In this document: in pieces, positions 1 to 8,302 of the stretch | How positions within the stretch are numbered: position 1 is the stretch's first letter | Layout of the letters: every line of letters begins with the position of its first letter | Source: CAZVEV01 sp964625865 | GTDB lineage: Bacteria > Planctomycetota > Phycisphaerae > SM23-33 | Direction of reading: 5' to 3' | Assembly (NCBI GenBank): GCA_964625865.1 | Contig: CAZVEV010000050.1 | Coordinates: forward strand, 1-28,529 | Length of the DNA stretch: 28,529 nt | Position numbers and translations under genes: made by a program | Notes under the pieces: generated by a model | Database searches by the model: none | Seen by the model: only the letters and a program-made list of their open reading frames with translations | Told to the model about the DNA's origin: nothing

Positions 1-52
1 TCACGACACCCAGACTAGAAACTCCAGGTTGCGGGGTTCTCCGACAGGCTCC

Positions 53-185
53 TAGCGGCGGGGCAGCGCCCCGCGTTCGTTGTTCGATGACGCACAGCGA
101 TGCGGTTGCATCGTGTCGGTGGAATGGCGGATTCGGCGCCGTGCGCCACCGAACGACGAACGTCGAGCGTTGCTCGACCGCTAAA
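53..185. repeat. Family 2 palindromic repeat, inverted pair
   Basis: Two arms, 53-86 and 150-185, face each other. Each starts or ends with the word TAGCGG/CCGCTAAA and holds its own hairpin: CGGGGC with GCCCCG in the left arm, TCGAGC with GCTCGA in the right arm. After the hairpin both carry a GTTCGTYGTTCG-like tail pointing inward. The same arm recurs at 20254-20289 and twice at 22949-23027. Short open frames across this stretch are translations of the repeat and are not genes. Confidence 0.75.
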
Positions 186-189
186 CAGT

Positions 190-224
190 GCACCGTGTGG
201 AACGGCGCGTCAGGGACACGGTGC
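190..224. repeat. Short inverted repeat (hairpin)
   Basis: GCACCGTGT at 190-198 is complementary to ACACGGTGC at 216-224, giving a 9-bp stem with a 17-nt loop. It directly follows the family 2 element and has no T-tract, so it is not a typical intrinsic terminator. Its role is unknown. Confidence 0.5.
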
Positions 225-294
225 GACGTGTTTCCCGAGTGGAACGGACACATCATTCGCTCCGCATGCGAACAGGTCTCACGCCGTACTGCTC

Positions 295-372
295 ACGTTT
301 AGCGGGCGATCGTCAGATCGCCGCTTACCATTCGAATTGCGAACGGCGATCTGACGATCGCCCGTTAGACGT
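295..372. repeat. Family 2b long inverted repeat downstream of the HzsA-related gene
   Basis: Arms at 295-322 and 345-372 are almost perfect reverse complements (about 26 of 28 positions), with a 22-nt spacer. Each arm is itself palindromic (GGCGATC-GTCA-GATCGCC). The outer word ACGTTTAGCGG is shared with family 2, but the stem sequence is different. It ends 17 bp past the stop of the minus-strand gene at 389, so its transcript would form a very stable hairpin. There is no U-tract; it may stabilise the mRNA 3' end or act as a Rho-independent barrier, which is inference. Confidence 0.7.
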
Positions 373-388
373 GGAGTTAACGACAAGC

Positions 389-3300
389 TCATCGCTTCTC
401 GCTCGTCGCGACGGTGACCTTCTTGAGGTAGTCGGCGCGGGCGGCGCGGGTCCAGCAACCGCCGCAGCGGCAGCCGCGTCCGTCTTCGGACCCGCACGTG
501 CCGGCTACGTCCACCCGACTCATCGGCGGGATGCCCGCCTGGATCAGGGCGAGGGTCTTCTTGTAGCCCGGGTCGTTCCTCGAGCCCCAGCCGCCCTTGA
601 TCTGTCCCCACCCGCCGTCGGCGACGGCCAGCGGGGCCTTCAGGATGCGACTTTCGGTGGGCATGGCGATGTTGACCAGAGCGTCGATGGGCTGGGCCGC
701 CAGCTCCTTGCCGAAGGTCGCGGCGATATGGGCTCGCAGTGCCTTCTCACCGTCGCCGGTCATGCGGCGCCGCTCGGCGCGGTTGTGCGAGTAGTCGCCG
801 TAATACTGGGCGTTCAGGTCAAGCCACGCCACGAGCCGCTCGAAGCTCTCGGCGTCCAGGTTCACGCGCGGCTTGCCGTCCTTGTCCTTGTGGCCGCTCA
901 GGATGTGCTTTGCCAGCCTGCCGGCGTGGGCGAAGTAGTCCTTCGGCTTGGACTCGGCCGTCTCGCGGTTTCGGTAGGCCACCACGACCAGCCCGCGATC
1001 CTTAACCAGCGAGTCGTGGGCGAGGTTCGCCCGGCCGGTGGGCGTGCCCAGCAGGTTAATGCCCTTGGGCGCCTTGCCCGTCAGCCCGTGACAGCCGATG
1101 CAGTGTCGGTCGAGGACGGGCTGGGTCGTCCGGGCGAAGCTGAAGCCGCCTTCGTACTTCGGCCCGACCGGCGGGTCCAGTTCGACCAGCTTGGTCGCTC
1201 TCGGCGGCGGGGGGGTCGCGTCGCGCGGCTCGTGACAGCCGATGCAGCCCTGCGTCTCGCCGTCGTGCAGGTAGACGAAGCTCCGCATGGTCATCACCGC
1301 CATGTTGTTGGCGTCCAGGAGCTGCAACTGCAGGGGCAGGCCCGCCGGGGCGCGGAAGGTGATCGATCCGTCGGCGTTGACCGGCGCCGTGCCGACGACG
1401 CTCTTGAGAATCTCGTTGTTCGACGTGCTCAGCCACGGCTTGCGATTAGTCACCTGGCCGTGAATGCGATTGACGCGCACGCGCTTGATGCTGCCGGCCG
1501 GGAGCTTCTCGACGCTCATGTGGACGTCGGAAATCTGGAACACGCCCGTCATCGGGTGCTTCGCGTCGGGGATGCAGCTTGACGGCAGGGCCGGCGGCTT
1601 GAAGCGAGGCTGGACCGGGATCGGCTGGAAGCACGACATTTCCGGATCACGGTAGACCAGCTCGCGCCCGCCGAGGGTGTCGATGAGATAGATCCCGTAG
1701 GCGTTGGTTTCCTGCGGGCGGGGCTGCTTCATCATCTGGTTGGGCGTGTAGGCGACGAGGTAGATCTCCTCGTTCAGGGGCCACGGCGTGCAGTAGACGC
1801 CTTTGGGGTAGCCCTCGGTCTCGGGGAACCGCGTCTCGGGCGTGATCCGCTTGATCGGCTCGACGCCGTCCTCGCCCTTTCGCGGGTCGATCTCGAAGAT
1901 TGAGCCGGTCGTGTACGAGTGGTGGGCCATCGCTGTCGAGCAGGCCTTGTGCGAGCCGGGGATGGCGCGGCCTTCGGCGGTCATGCACGGGTTGCGCGTG
2001 TAGTTGCCGTAGAAGTGCGCCGTCGCCGTTCCGTCCGGCCGCGTGGTCCACAGGCTCTGGTAGAACGTGTCGTGACGGTTGATGTAATCCCATCGCGTGT
2101 AGATGATCCGCCCGTCGTTCAGCACGGACGGGTCCCACTCGTTGGCCTCGCCGTAGGACAACTGGCGGATGTTCGATCCGTCGTTGTCGGCGCCGTAGAG
2201 CAGGAAGTTCGGAACGTATCGCGAGCCGTGGCATCGCCCGAAGGCCTGCCCCCGCGTGGAGACAAACGCGAACCCGCCGCCGGGCAGGTAGCAGGGGTCG
2301 AAGTCCTCGATCAGCACGGTCTCACGATTGTGCCAGCCGATCAGCTTGTCGTTCTTGTTGCCCGTCAACTGCCGCAACCCCTTGCCGTCGATCCCGATCT
2401 CGTAGATGAAGAACCGCCTGAGGCTGCGGTTCTGTTCCGTGTGATCGCAGAAGGCGAACAGGATCTTCTTGCCCTCGAAGTCCAGGTCCGGATGCGTCAC
2501 CGTGCCTTCGGGCAGCTTGCCTTCCAGCAGTAGCGAGACCTTCGGGTCGCTCTTCCAGTTGTCCAGGACCGCCAGCCCGGGTCCGGGCCTGCTGTGGCGC
2601 CCGAGGTACTGGTCGCACTGGTGGCTGTAGCCCGGGGGCGGACGCTTGTTGATCAGCAGGCGGTTAAACTTCAGCAGCGGATGGGCCATGATGATCTCGC
2701 GTCGCAGCCAGCGGACTTCCTTGTAGGCCGCCGTCGCGTCGACATTCTCGCCGGCGAACTTCGCTTCGAGCTGCTTGAGTCTTGCGGCGAGCTTCGGCTG
2801 GGGTGCGGCCTTGGCGACGTACGCGAGGGTCTTGCGTGCCAGTTCGAACGCCTCGGTCAACTGCGTGGACTTATAGGCGTACTTGGGGGCTTCCGGCTTG
2901 TCGTCTGAAGCAACCTTCGGCGGCGTGCCGCCCTTCTTCCACGCCTTGGGGTTCCGGGCACGCGTGGACCAGGTACTCGTGCTGCTCTGGTTGCAGGGGC
3001 GGCCCAGGGCGATGTTCTTGGTCTTGTCAGCCGACGCGTAGACCTCGACCTCGTCCAGGTGCAGGTAGCTGTTGCCGGGCAGCGTCAGGCGGACGTAGCG
3101 GGCCTTGGCGCCGTGGAGGGCGACGGTCAGCGGCTTCTTGTCCGGCCCGCCGTGGAAGGTTGTCCCGTCGTGCTGGTACGCCCGCCTCCACGTCTTGCCG
3201 TCAGTCGACAGCAGGACCATGATGTGGTTGGCGCGATCGGCGCAGTCTTCGCGATTGGTCAGCTCCGCTCGATCCAGCGCGACGGCCTTGCCCAGGTCCA

Positions 3301-3580
3301 CCTGCCACCACGGGTTCCTGTCAGAGTTGGTGTGGAAGCCCGTCCCGCCGTTCTTGACGCCGTCAACGGCGCCCCAGGCGTCTTCCCGCGTGCTGACGCT
3401 CCCGCCCCTGCTCCCGCCGCCCCGGTCGGCCTTCGTCGGGGTGATGCTCCCGCCCGAGGCCTGCCTGTCCCAATCGGCCTCGATCATTGTCTTCCAGTCC
3501 GCCATCGCGCGGCCGCAGACGCCGAAGATAAGCAGACCGACAAGAAGTACACCCACCACGCCGTGTCTATAGCTGGTCAC
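389..3580 (-). CDS. HzsA-related exported protein with F5/8 type C domain, beta-propeller and two CxxCH haem sites
   Basis: About 1,063 residues. A Sec signal peptide (hydrophobic GVVGVLLVGLLIFGV, cleavage near AMA-D) is followed by a discoidin/F5/8 type C-like domain at roughly 50-185 (WWQVDLGKA, ARYVRLTL, LDEVEVYA) that probably binds carbohydrate. A middle region has WD40/TolB-like propeller repeats (GLRQLTG, NIRQLSYGEANEWDPSVL). The C-terminal third has two c-type haem motifs, CIGCH at about 779-783 and 827-831, then a Cys-rich stretch CRCGGC near the end. The order resembles proteins annotated as related to hydrazine synthase alpha subunit, common in planctomycetes outside anammox. The GTG at 3580 is chosen because AGGAG (3589-3593) sits 8 nt upstream; ATG 3586 is too close to that site and TTG 3619 would extend the frame. 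A periplasmic redox or polymer-binding role is inferred; substrate unknown. Confidence 0.8.
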   Translation of the reverse strand: MTSYRHGVVGVLLVGLLIFGVCGRAMADWKTMIEADWDRQASGGSITPTKADRGGGSRGGSVSTREDAWGAVDGVKNGGTGFHTNSDRNPWWQVDLGKAVALDRAELTNREDCADRANHIMVLLSTDGKTWRRAYQHDGTTFHGGPDKKPLTVALHGAKARYVRLTLPGNSYLHLDEVEVYASADKTKNIALGRPCNQSSTSTWSTRARNPKAWKKGGTPPKVASDDKPEAPKYAYKSTQLTEAFELARKTLAYVAKAAPQPKLAARLKQLEAKFAGENVDATAAYKEVRWLRREIIMAHPLLKFNRLLINKRPPPGYSHQCDQYLGRHSRPGPGLAVLDNWKSDPKVSLLLEGKLPEGTVTHPDLDFEGKKILFAFCDHTEQNRSLRRFFIYEIGIDGKGLRQLTGNKNDKLIGWHNRETVLIEDFDPCYLPGGGFAFVSTRGQAFGRCHGSRYVPNFLLYGADNDGSNIRQLSYGEANEWDPSVLNDGRIIYTRWDYINRHDTFYQSLWTTRPDGTATAHFYGNYTRNPCMTAEGRAIPGSHKACSTAMAHHSYTTGSIFEIDPRKGEDGVEPIKRITPETRFPETEGYPKGVYCTPWPLNEEIYLVAYTPNQMMKQPRPQETNAYGIYLIDTLGGRELVYRDPEMSCFQPIPVQPRFKPPALPSSCIPDAKHPMTGVFQISDVHMSVEKLPAGSIKRVRVNRIHGQVTNRKPWLSTSNNEILKSVVGTAPVNADGSITFRAPAGLPLQLQLLDANNMAVMTMRSFVYLHDGETQGCIGCHEPRDATPPPPRATKLVELDPPVGPKYEGGFSFARTTQPVLDRHCIGCHGLTGKAPKGINLLGTPTGRANLAHDSLVKDRGLVVVAYRNRETAESKPKDYFAHAGRLAKHILSGHKDKDGKPRVNLDAESFERLVAWLDLNAQYYGDYSHNRAERRRMTGDGEKALRAHIAATFGKELAAQPIDALVNIAMPTESRILKAPLAVADGGWGQIKGGWGSRNDPGYKKTLALIQAGIPPMSRVDVAGTCGSEDGRGCRCGGCWTRAARADYLKKVTVATSEKR

Positions 3581-3826
3581 AGTCATTTCTCCTGGGTAAC
3601 CCTGGTGAATCACATCCAATCCTACATTTTAACCACGGGAGAACCCGAAGTCTCGGTATCTTTGGGATGTCTCCTCCCTGTATGTTCATCGCGATCGACC
3701 GCTAAGCAGGCGACAGGCGCAGTGGTAATCCGCTTGGTCCACACACCTCTCGGCGCGTCCTGTCGGTCCGCATGAGGTGGATTTCGCGATGCGTATCATT
3801 GCGTTATCATGGGAAGCGACATCGTT

Positions 3827-3872
3827 GTCTCCGCCGATACCCCACGGGGTGGAACCCGTGGGCGTTTGCCTG
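3827..3872 (+). repeat. Family 1 palindromic repeat, single arm (copy A)
   Basis: A 46-bp arm with stem CCCACGGG/CCCGTGGG (3841-3862), inner flank GTCTCCGCCGATAC and outer flank CGTTTGCCTG. It matches the plus-oriented arms at 5369-5412 and 8258-8302. No inverted partner was found upstream. It ends 7 nt before the ribosome binding site of the gene at 3891, so the hairpin could affect that gene's translation. The rest of 3587-3826, between the two divergent genes, shows only a weak family 2-like scrap near 3690-3715. Confidence 0.75.
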
Positions 3873-3890
3873 TAGCGCAGGAGTCAGAAC

Positions 3891-5060
3891 GTGGGCGTGA
3901 TCGATCGACGAGAGTTTCTGATGGCGACGGGTGCGGCGGCGTGGTGCGCGGTGGCGCCGGGTGCCGGCGCGGCGGACCCCCGCGCCGCTGATATCGTCGC
4001 CCGGATCGGAGGCAGGGGGTATCCGTCGGTGTTCCAGGCGTGGAACCGCGCGGACAATCTGACCGGCGAGGACAGGTTGACCACGGCGGCGAGGCACGAC
4101 CTGCTGTTCCACGGGCCGGGCTTCTTCGGCCTGCGGTGGGAGGGCAGGCACAGGGGGGCCTCGGCGCGGATCGCGGGCGAAACGGTCAAGCGCGGCCTGG
4201 CGATGCGAAAGGCCCTGTTGGCCAAGAACCCCCGGATGGTCCTGCTGGCTGAGATTCGCTATCGCGACGCGCCGAAGACCTTCCTGCCGCCCGATCACGC
4301 GTGGTGGAAGCGGGACGGCAAGGGGCAGGTCCAGGTCGGCTGGAAGGAGGGCGGATACCTCCTGCTGGACTTCGCCAACCCCGCCTATCGGCGTCACGTC
4401 GCGGCCAAGGCACGGGCGGTGATGGCCACCGGCGCCGTCGACGGCGTGATGCTGGACTGGTGGCGCGACGACGACGACCGCCTGGCGCTGATCAGGGAGG
4501 TCCGCAAGGCGGTCGGGGATGCGGCGCTGATCCTCGTCAATGCCAACGACCGCCAGACCCCGCGGACGGCGTCCTACGTCAACGGGTACTTCATGGAGTG
4601 TTACCGCAGCAAGACCGCGGCACACTGGCGGCAGATCGCCCGGACGCTTTCGTGGGCGGAAAAGGCCCTCCGCGCCCCGCGCATCAACTGCCTCGAAACG
4701 TGGTATCACACCTCCCGCAACGACCTGAACCTGATGCGAGCGGCCACCACGCTGTCGCTGACGCACTCGGACGGGTACTGCCTCTTCTCGGATCCCAATC
4801 CGCTGCCCACCGGCGACCACCTGCACAACTGGTATCCGTTCTGGAACCGCGGCCTGGGCAGGCCCCGCGGGGCCGGTCGAAAGCAGGCCGACGGGAGCTT
4901 CATCCGCGCGTTCGACAAGGGCACGGTGGTGTACAACCCGATGGGCAACAAGCCGGTGCGGGTGAGTTTCGAGGCCAATCGCACCAGCCGGGCCACCGGA
5001 CGAACCGCTCGCGTCCACACCGTGGCCCCCTGCGACGGGGACATCCTGCTCAAGCGGTAG
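3891..5060 (+). CDS. Probable exported glycoside hydrolase, GHL15-like TIM barrel
   Basis: 389 residues from a GTG start, with AGGAG at 3879-3883 seven nt upstream. The N-terminus has a twin-arginine type leader (DRREFLMATGAAAW, then an Ala-rich segment to about residue 28), so export by Tat is likely. The body reads as an alpha/beta barrel: VDGVMLDWWRDDDD around 183-196 has the Asp and Trp pattern at the end of a barrel strand, followed by LILVNANDR and GYFMECYRSK. This resembles the hypothetical glycosidase family GHL15 and related polygalactosaminidase-like barrels. The catalytic acid pair is inferred and the substrate is unknown. It is convergent with the peptidase gene downstream, with a family 3 palindrome filling the gap. 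Confidence 0.65.
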   Translation: MGVIDRREFLMATGAAAWCAVAPGAGAADPRAADIVARIGGRGYPSVFQAWNRADNLTGEDRLTTAARHDLLFHGPGFFGLRWEGRHRGASARIAGETVKRGLAMRKALLAKNPRMVLLAEIRYRDAPKTFLPPDHAWWKRDGKGQVQVGWKEGGYLLLDFANPAYRRHVAAKARAVMATGAVDGVMLDWWRDDDDRLALIREVRKAVGDAALILVNANDRQTPRTASYVNGYFMECYRSKTAAHWRQIARTLSWAEKALRAPRINCLETWYHTSRNDLNLMRAATTLSLTHSDGYCLFSDPNPLPTGDHLHNWYPFWNRGLGRPRGAGRKQADGSFIRAFDKGTVVYNPMGNKPVRVSFEANRTSRATGRTARVHTVAPCDGDILLKR

Positions 5061-5155
5061 CCGGGTGCCGTGGGCTGCGGAGCGAAGCGGAGCAACCACG
5101 TGTTCTCGAATGGAGACAACGTGGTTGCCGCTTCGCGTCAGCCCACGGCACCCGG
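5061..5155. repeat. Family 3 palindromic repeat, inverted pair between convergent genes
   Basis: Left arm 5061-5101 and right arm 5119-5155 are imperfect reverse complements (GGTGCCGTGGGCTG against CAGCCCACGGCACC, and CAACCACGT against ACGTGGTTG). The pair starts directly after the stop codon at 5060 and ends 29 bp before the stop codon at 5184. The left arm recurs, cut by the window end, at 28469-28508. The long stem may act as a bidirectional transcript-end structure, though it lacks T-tracts. Confidence 0.75.
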
Positions 5156-5183
5156 CACAGAGACTTCCAGATTGCTGAATCGA

Positions 5184-7961
5184 TCAGACGGTCAGGTCGG
5201 CCAGCCAGTCCAGGCCCAGGTTGCCCAGGAGTTCGGTGTCGATATCGCCCTCGGTCAGGGCAATGCCCACGGGTTCCACCCCGTGGGGTATCTGCGAACA
5301 ATGCGCCGCTTCACCCCAACCGGACTCCGCGGTGCGCATTGTCGTGTCCTGGTCCCAAGTCGAGGCGTTGTCTTCGCCGAGACCCCACAGGCGGAGCCTG
5401 TGGGCGTTTGCGTCCAGTGTTGCTGTCAGGACGTCTACGTGATCGCTCGACCCGGTTGTCCCTCCGTCGTCGGTCTCGGGGCCAAAGGCACCGAGGGTCT
5501 TATCCGACAGCAGGCTGACGGGCACCTGTGCGGCGGCCTGCGGGTCGCGGGCGCCATCGGCAGGTGATGCGTCGTCGTACGATCCCCTCGCACCGGAGCC
5601 CGCCCCCCGCGTGCCGGAGCCCGACCCTCGCGTGCCGGCGTACATCAGCAGCGTGTCCGTGCCGTTTGTCAGGTTGCCGCTGATCTGGCCGGACCCCTTG
5701 GCGACGTTCTTGTAGCCGGCGCCTTTGAGCCACGCCTGGTCCAGGGTTGCCGTAAGCCTGTCGTTACCGGCCGCGTCGTAGAAGTGTACCGTGTCCGTGC
5801 CCCCGGCCGTGCAGTAGCCCGTCACCAGGTCAAAGCCTTTGGCGGTGTTCGCAAAGCCGCTACCCGAGAGGCTCGCCTGGGTCGGCCCGGCCGAGAAGGT
5901 GTCGTCGCCCGCCGAGTCGTACAGCGTCGCCACGTCGTTGCCCCCCGCCGTGCAGTGGGCCGTCGCGCTGTCGAAGCCCGTTGCCGTGTTGTCAAAGCCC
6001 GTACCGCGAAGCGTTGCCGCGGTCGGCGTGGCCGTGAACACGTCGTCGCCTGCCGAGTCGTACAGGTGAGCGACGTCCGTCCCGCCGGCGCCGGCGGTGG
6101 CGGCAACCGTCCCGAAACCGAGGACGGTGTAACGATAGCCCAGGCCGCTCAGGATGGTCCATTCGGCCTTGGCGGTAAGCATGTCATCGCCCGCCGTCCC
6201 GAACAGGTTCGCCGTATCGTTGGCCCCGCCGCTGATCCTGACGTCCGCCACGTAGTTCAGGACGATCGTGTAATTCGCAGAGACAAGTTCCGTGCGGGTC
6301 GCTGCCATCGAGGCCGTGTCAGCGGCGCTCGTGCCGGTCAGCGTCGCCCGATCCGCTCCGCCATTGCCGTTGAACACCACCCGCGTGATCTGCGCCGCAT
6401 TGAACCGCCACACCTCACCGTTGAAGGTCACGGTGTGCTTCGTCTGTCCGGCCACGACGTTGAACACGTCGTCCGCCCCCGAGCCGTCAAAGACAACCGT
6501 CGAGCCGTTGACGGTGTACGGTCTGGCGTCCTCCGCAATCGTCACGTCGTCGGTGTAGACCGCTGCGTCGTCGGCGATGACGGTGACCTTCATCGATCCG
6601 ACGGCCGCATCGATCGTCGTGCTGAACGTGCCGGCCCCGTTCGCGTAGCCCACCTCGTAGACGTTGTCGCCCTGCCACAGGACGACCTTGGCCCCGCCGG
6701 GCAGATTGCCCACGCTGTAGGCCTGCGCCCCCTCGGTAATCTCGCTGGCAAGCGTGGGGGCGAGCATCGTCGGATCGTCGCGGTACATCTGGACCATCGG
6801 GTCGCCCTGGAAGTTGATCCCGTACTGAAGCCAGCGGATAGAGCCCTCATACCCCGACCGCGAGGCGAAGCCGGCTTTCATCTCGGCGAACACCTCGCCG
6901 GCCAGGCGGCTGGAGCCTGTCAGGAACTTCTTGTAGAAGTTGTACGAGAACTCGTACGACGGTCCTATCCAGTTTCCGGGAATGCCCCATCCCTCGCGGC
7001 TGCACCCGATGTAGACCACCGTGCCGGTCTTGTCCGAGCGGAGAAACGCCTCGCTCAGGGACGAATCGACCTTGTCAAAGGCGCCGGTGTGGCAGGCGAT
7101 GGTCGAGACGATCGGCACGTTGATCGACTCGGTCATTCCCGCAACCGTGCTGCTGGTGAAGCTGCCCGATTCCAGCGACCACGACGTGTACCACCCGTGG
7201 GTGGCCATGTGCATGAACTGGTAGTCGTTGCCCATCGCTGTCAGCAGGTTGCTGCTGTTGAGCGTGTAGTCGCCCGCCTCGGCCGAGTCCCAACTCGTCG
7301 ATGTGTCGAAGAACGTGTCGAGTTGGCGGTCAGCCCAGTAGGGCTCGACGTACAGTTCGTCGACCTTCAGCGTCTTGTACTCGACGTCGCCGGGGTCCCA
7401 CAGTTCCTCGCCCACCGCGAGCATGTCGGTAGCCCAGTTGCTCGTCGGCGGGGCCGTTTCGTAGGCGATTACCTTGGCCAAAAGCGTCTGGACGTGGGCG
7501 GCGGTCCTGACGGGGTATCGGCCCACGATGGTGTCATAGGCGAAGTTCACCGTGTCGTACGCGCCCTCGCCGTAGAGGCCGTCCCCGTTGTCGTCCCACG
7601 TGCCGCTCAGCGACGAATAGTAAAAGTCCGTGGGCGTGTCGGTTCGCTTGTACCCCTTGGTGTCGCGGTCGGGCACGATCGAGTTGTCGCCCCCCAGCAG
7701 GACGTATTTGACCCCGTGATTCTGGTGGTAATCGCGGATGCAGTTGCGGATCTTCTCTTGGCTATCCGCGCCGGAGTAGGCCGAGTAGATGCTCTCGGTG
7801 GTCACGATCTGGGCGGGGAAGCCCTTGCGGGTATACCAGTTCGCCACGTCCTGGAACGCTCCGGCCAGCGCGTCGGACGTGACGATCAGGGCGCCCGACG
7901 AGAGCAGGAATCGCGGCTCGAGGCTTTCAAGCAGCGCAGGTTGATCGAGCGATGAAGACAC
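5184..7961 (-). CDS. LEPR-XLL exported C25-type (gingipain-like) cysteine peptidase with 47-residue repeats
   Basis: About 925 residues from the GTG at 7961, which has GGAGG 9 nt upstream; a longer frame to 8027 has no such site. Near the N-terminus LLESLEPRFLLSS is the LEPR-XLL motif found in exported planctomycete proteins. The next ~400 residues look like peptidase family C25: YVLLGGDNSIVPDRD, then probable catalytic His255 in MHMATHGWY and Cys290 in STIACHTGAF, spaced as in gingipains. From about 530 follow five or so repeats of 47 residues, each with a GxDD-like turn (LYDSAGDDTF), suggesting a beta-rich surface or calcium-binding stalk. A Gly/Arg/Ser-rich linker (GTRGSGSGTRG) precedes the tail. 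Residues about 850-900 are encoded by an inverted pair of family 1 repeats. Probably a cell-surface or secreted protease; target unknown. Confidence 0.8.
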   Translation of the reverse strand: MSSSLDQPALLESLEPRFLLSSGALIVTSDALAGAFQDVANWYTRKGFPAQIVTTESIYSAYSGADSQEKIRNCIRDYHQNHGVKYVLLGGDNSIVPDRDTKGYKRTDTPTDFYYSSLSGTWDDNGDGLYGEGAYDTVNFAYDTIVGRYPVRTAAHVQTLLAKVIAYETAPPTSNWATDMLAVGEELWDPGDVEYKTLKVDELYVEPYWADRQLDTFFDTSTSWDSAEAGDYTLNSSNLLTAMGNDYQFMHMATHGWYTSWSLESGSFTSSTVAGMTESINVPIVSTIACHTGAFDKVDSSLSEAFLRSDKTGTVVYIGCSREGWGIPGNWIGPSYEFSYNFYKKFLTGSSRLAGEVFAEMKAGFASRSGYEGSIRWLQYGINFQGDPMVQMYRDDPTMLAPTLASEITEGAQAYSVGNLPGGAKVVLWQGDNVYEVGYANGAGTFSTTIDAAVGSMKVTVIADDAAVYTDDVTIAEDARPYTVNGSTVVFDGSGADDVFNVVAGQTKHTVTFNGEVWRFNAAQITRVVFNGNGGADRATLTGTSAADTASMAATRTELVSANYTIVLNYVADVRISGGANDTANLFGTAGDDMLTAKAEWTILSGLGYRYTVLGFGTVAATAGAGGTDVAHLYDSAGDDVFTATPTAATLRGTGFDNTATGFDSATAHCTAGGNDVATLYDSAGDDTFSAGPTQASLSGSGFANTAKGFDLVTGYCTAGGTDTVHFYDAAGNDRLTATLDQAWLKGAGYKNVAKGSGQISGNLTNGTDTLLMYAGTRGSGSGTRGAGSGARGSYDDASPADGARDPQAAAQVPVSLLSDKTLGAFGPETDDGGTTGSSDHVDVLTATLDANAHRLRLWGLGEDNASTWDQDTTMRTAESGWGEAAHCSQIPHGVEPVGIALTEGDIDTELLGNLGLDWLADLTV
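5258..5412. repeat. Family 1 palindromic repeat, inverted pair inside a coding region (copies B and C)
   Basis: Arm B (about 5258-5293, minus orientation) carries CCCACGGG/CCCGTGGG. Arm C (about 5369-5412, plus orientation) carries CCCACAGG/CCTGTGGG. The outer flanks point outward and the arms bracket about 75 bp. The pair is 155 bp long, close to the 8144-8302 pair. The whole element is read through in the minus-strand peptidase gene, encoding segments such as NAHRLRLWGLGED and IPHGVEPVGIAL. Confidence 0.75.
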
Positions 7962-8143
7962 GACATACCACCTCCGGTAAGGCAACAAGCGGCTAAGTGC
8001 CTCCGGGGGCGGCCGCGGAGCGTCCACGCGAATCGGACGCGCGCTACAACACTGGAAACGTAGGATTCAGAATCGAGCGGTGCGCCCTGTGATTGAAGAA
8101 GTTGCGACGATTATCTGACCCGCAGTGATCATTGCGACACGAA

Positions 8144-8302
8144 CAGGCAAACGCCTGTGGGTTCCACCCGTGGGGTATCCACGCACGAGACACGTCCATC
8201 CGAGGGGATTCTCCTGACATGCACTTGTGCGCGATGAAGGAAGCAGAAACAGAAACGGTCTCTATCGCAGATATCCCACAGGCGGAGCCTGTGGGCGTTT
8301 AC
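8144..8302. repeat. Family 1 palindromic repeat, inverted pair (copies D and E)
   Basis: Arm D (8144-8180, minus orientation) and arm E (8258-8302, plus orientation) bracket about 77 bp whose sequence differs from the interior of the 5258-5412 pair. E has a perfect 8-bp stem at 8275-8295. D is a hybrid, with one half like CCTGTGGG and the other CCCGTGGG, so its own stem is broken. The outer edge of E contains the stop codon of the kinase gene at 8299. The rest of 7962-8143, upstream of the peptidase gene, shows nothing recognisable. Confidence 0.75.

Noticed and set aside
87..354. Small open frames in the first 388 bases
   Set aside because: They consist of family 2 repeat DNA and have no ribosome binding site or protein-like composition.
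188..1582. Long plus-strand open frame (464 residues) opposite the HzsA-related gene
   Set aside because: It is antisense to a gene with clear domains, begins in repeat DNA and has the Arg/Val/Ala-rich look of GC-rich shadow frames.
389..3580. True hydrazine synthase of anammox
   Set aside because: No beta/gamma subunit genes and an added F5/8 type C domain; related proteins are common in non-anammox planctomycetes.
5784..7955. Plus-strand frame of 723 residues opposite the C25 peptidase
   Set aside because: No recognisable domain or start site; the minus strand has LEPR-XLL, catalytic motifs and repeats.
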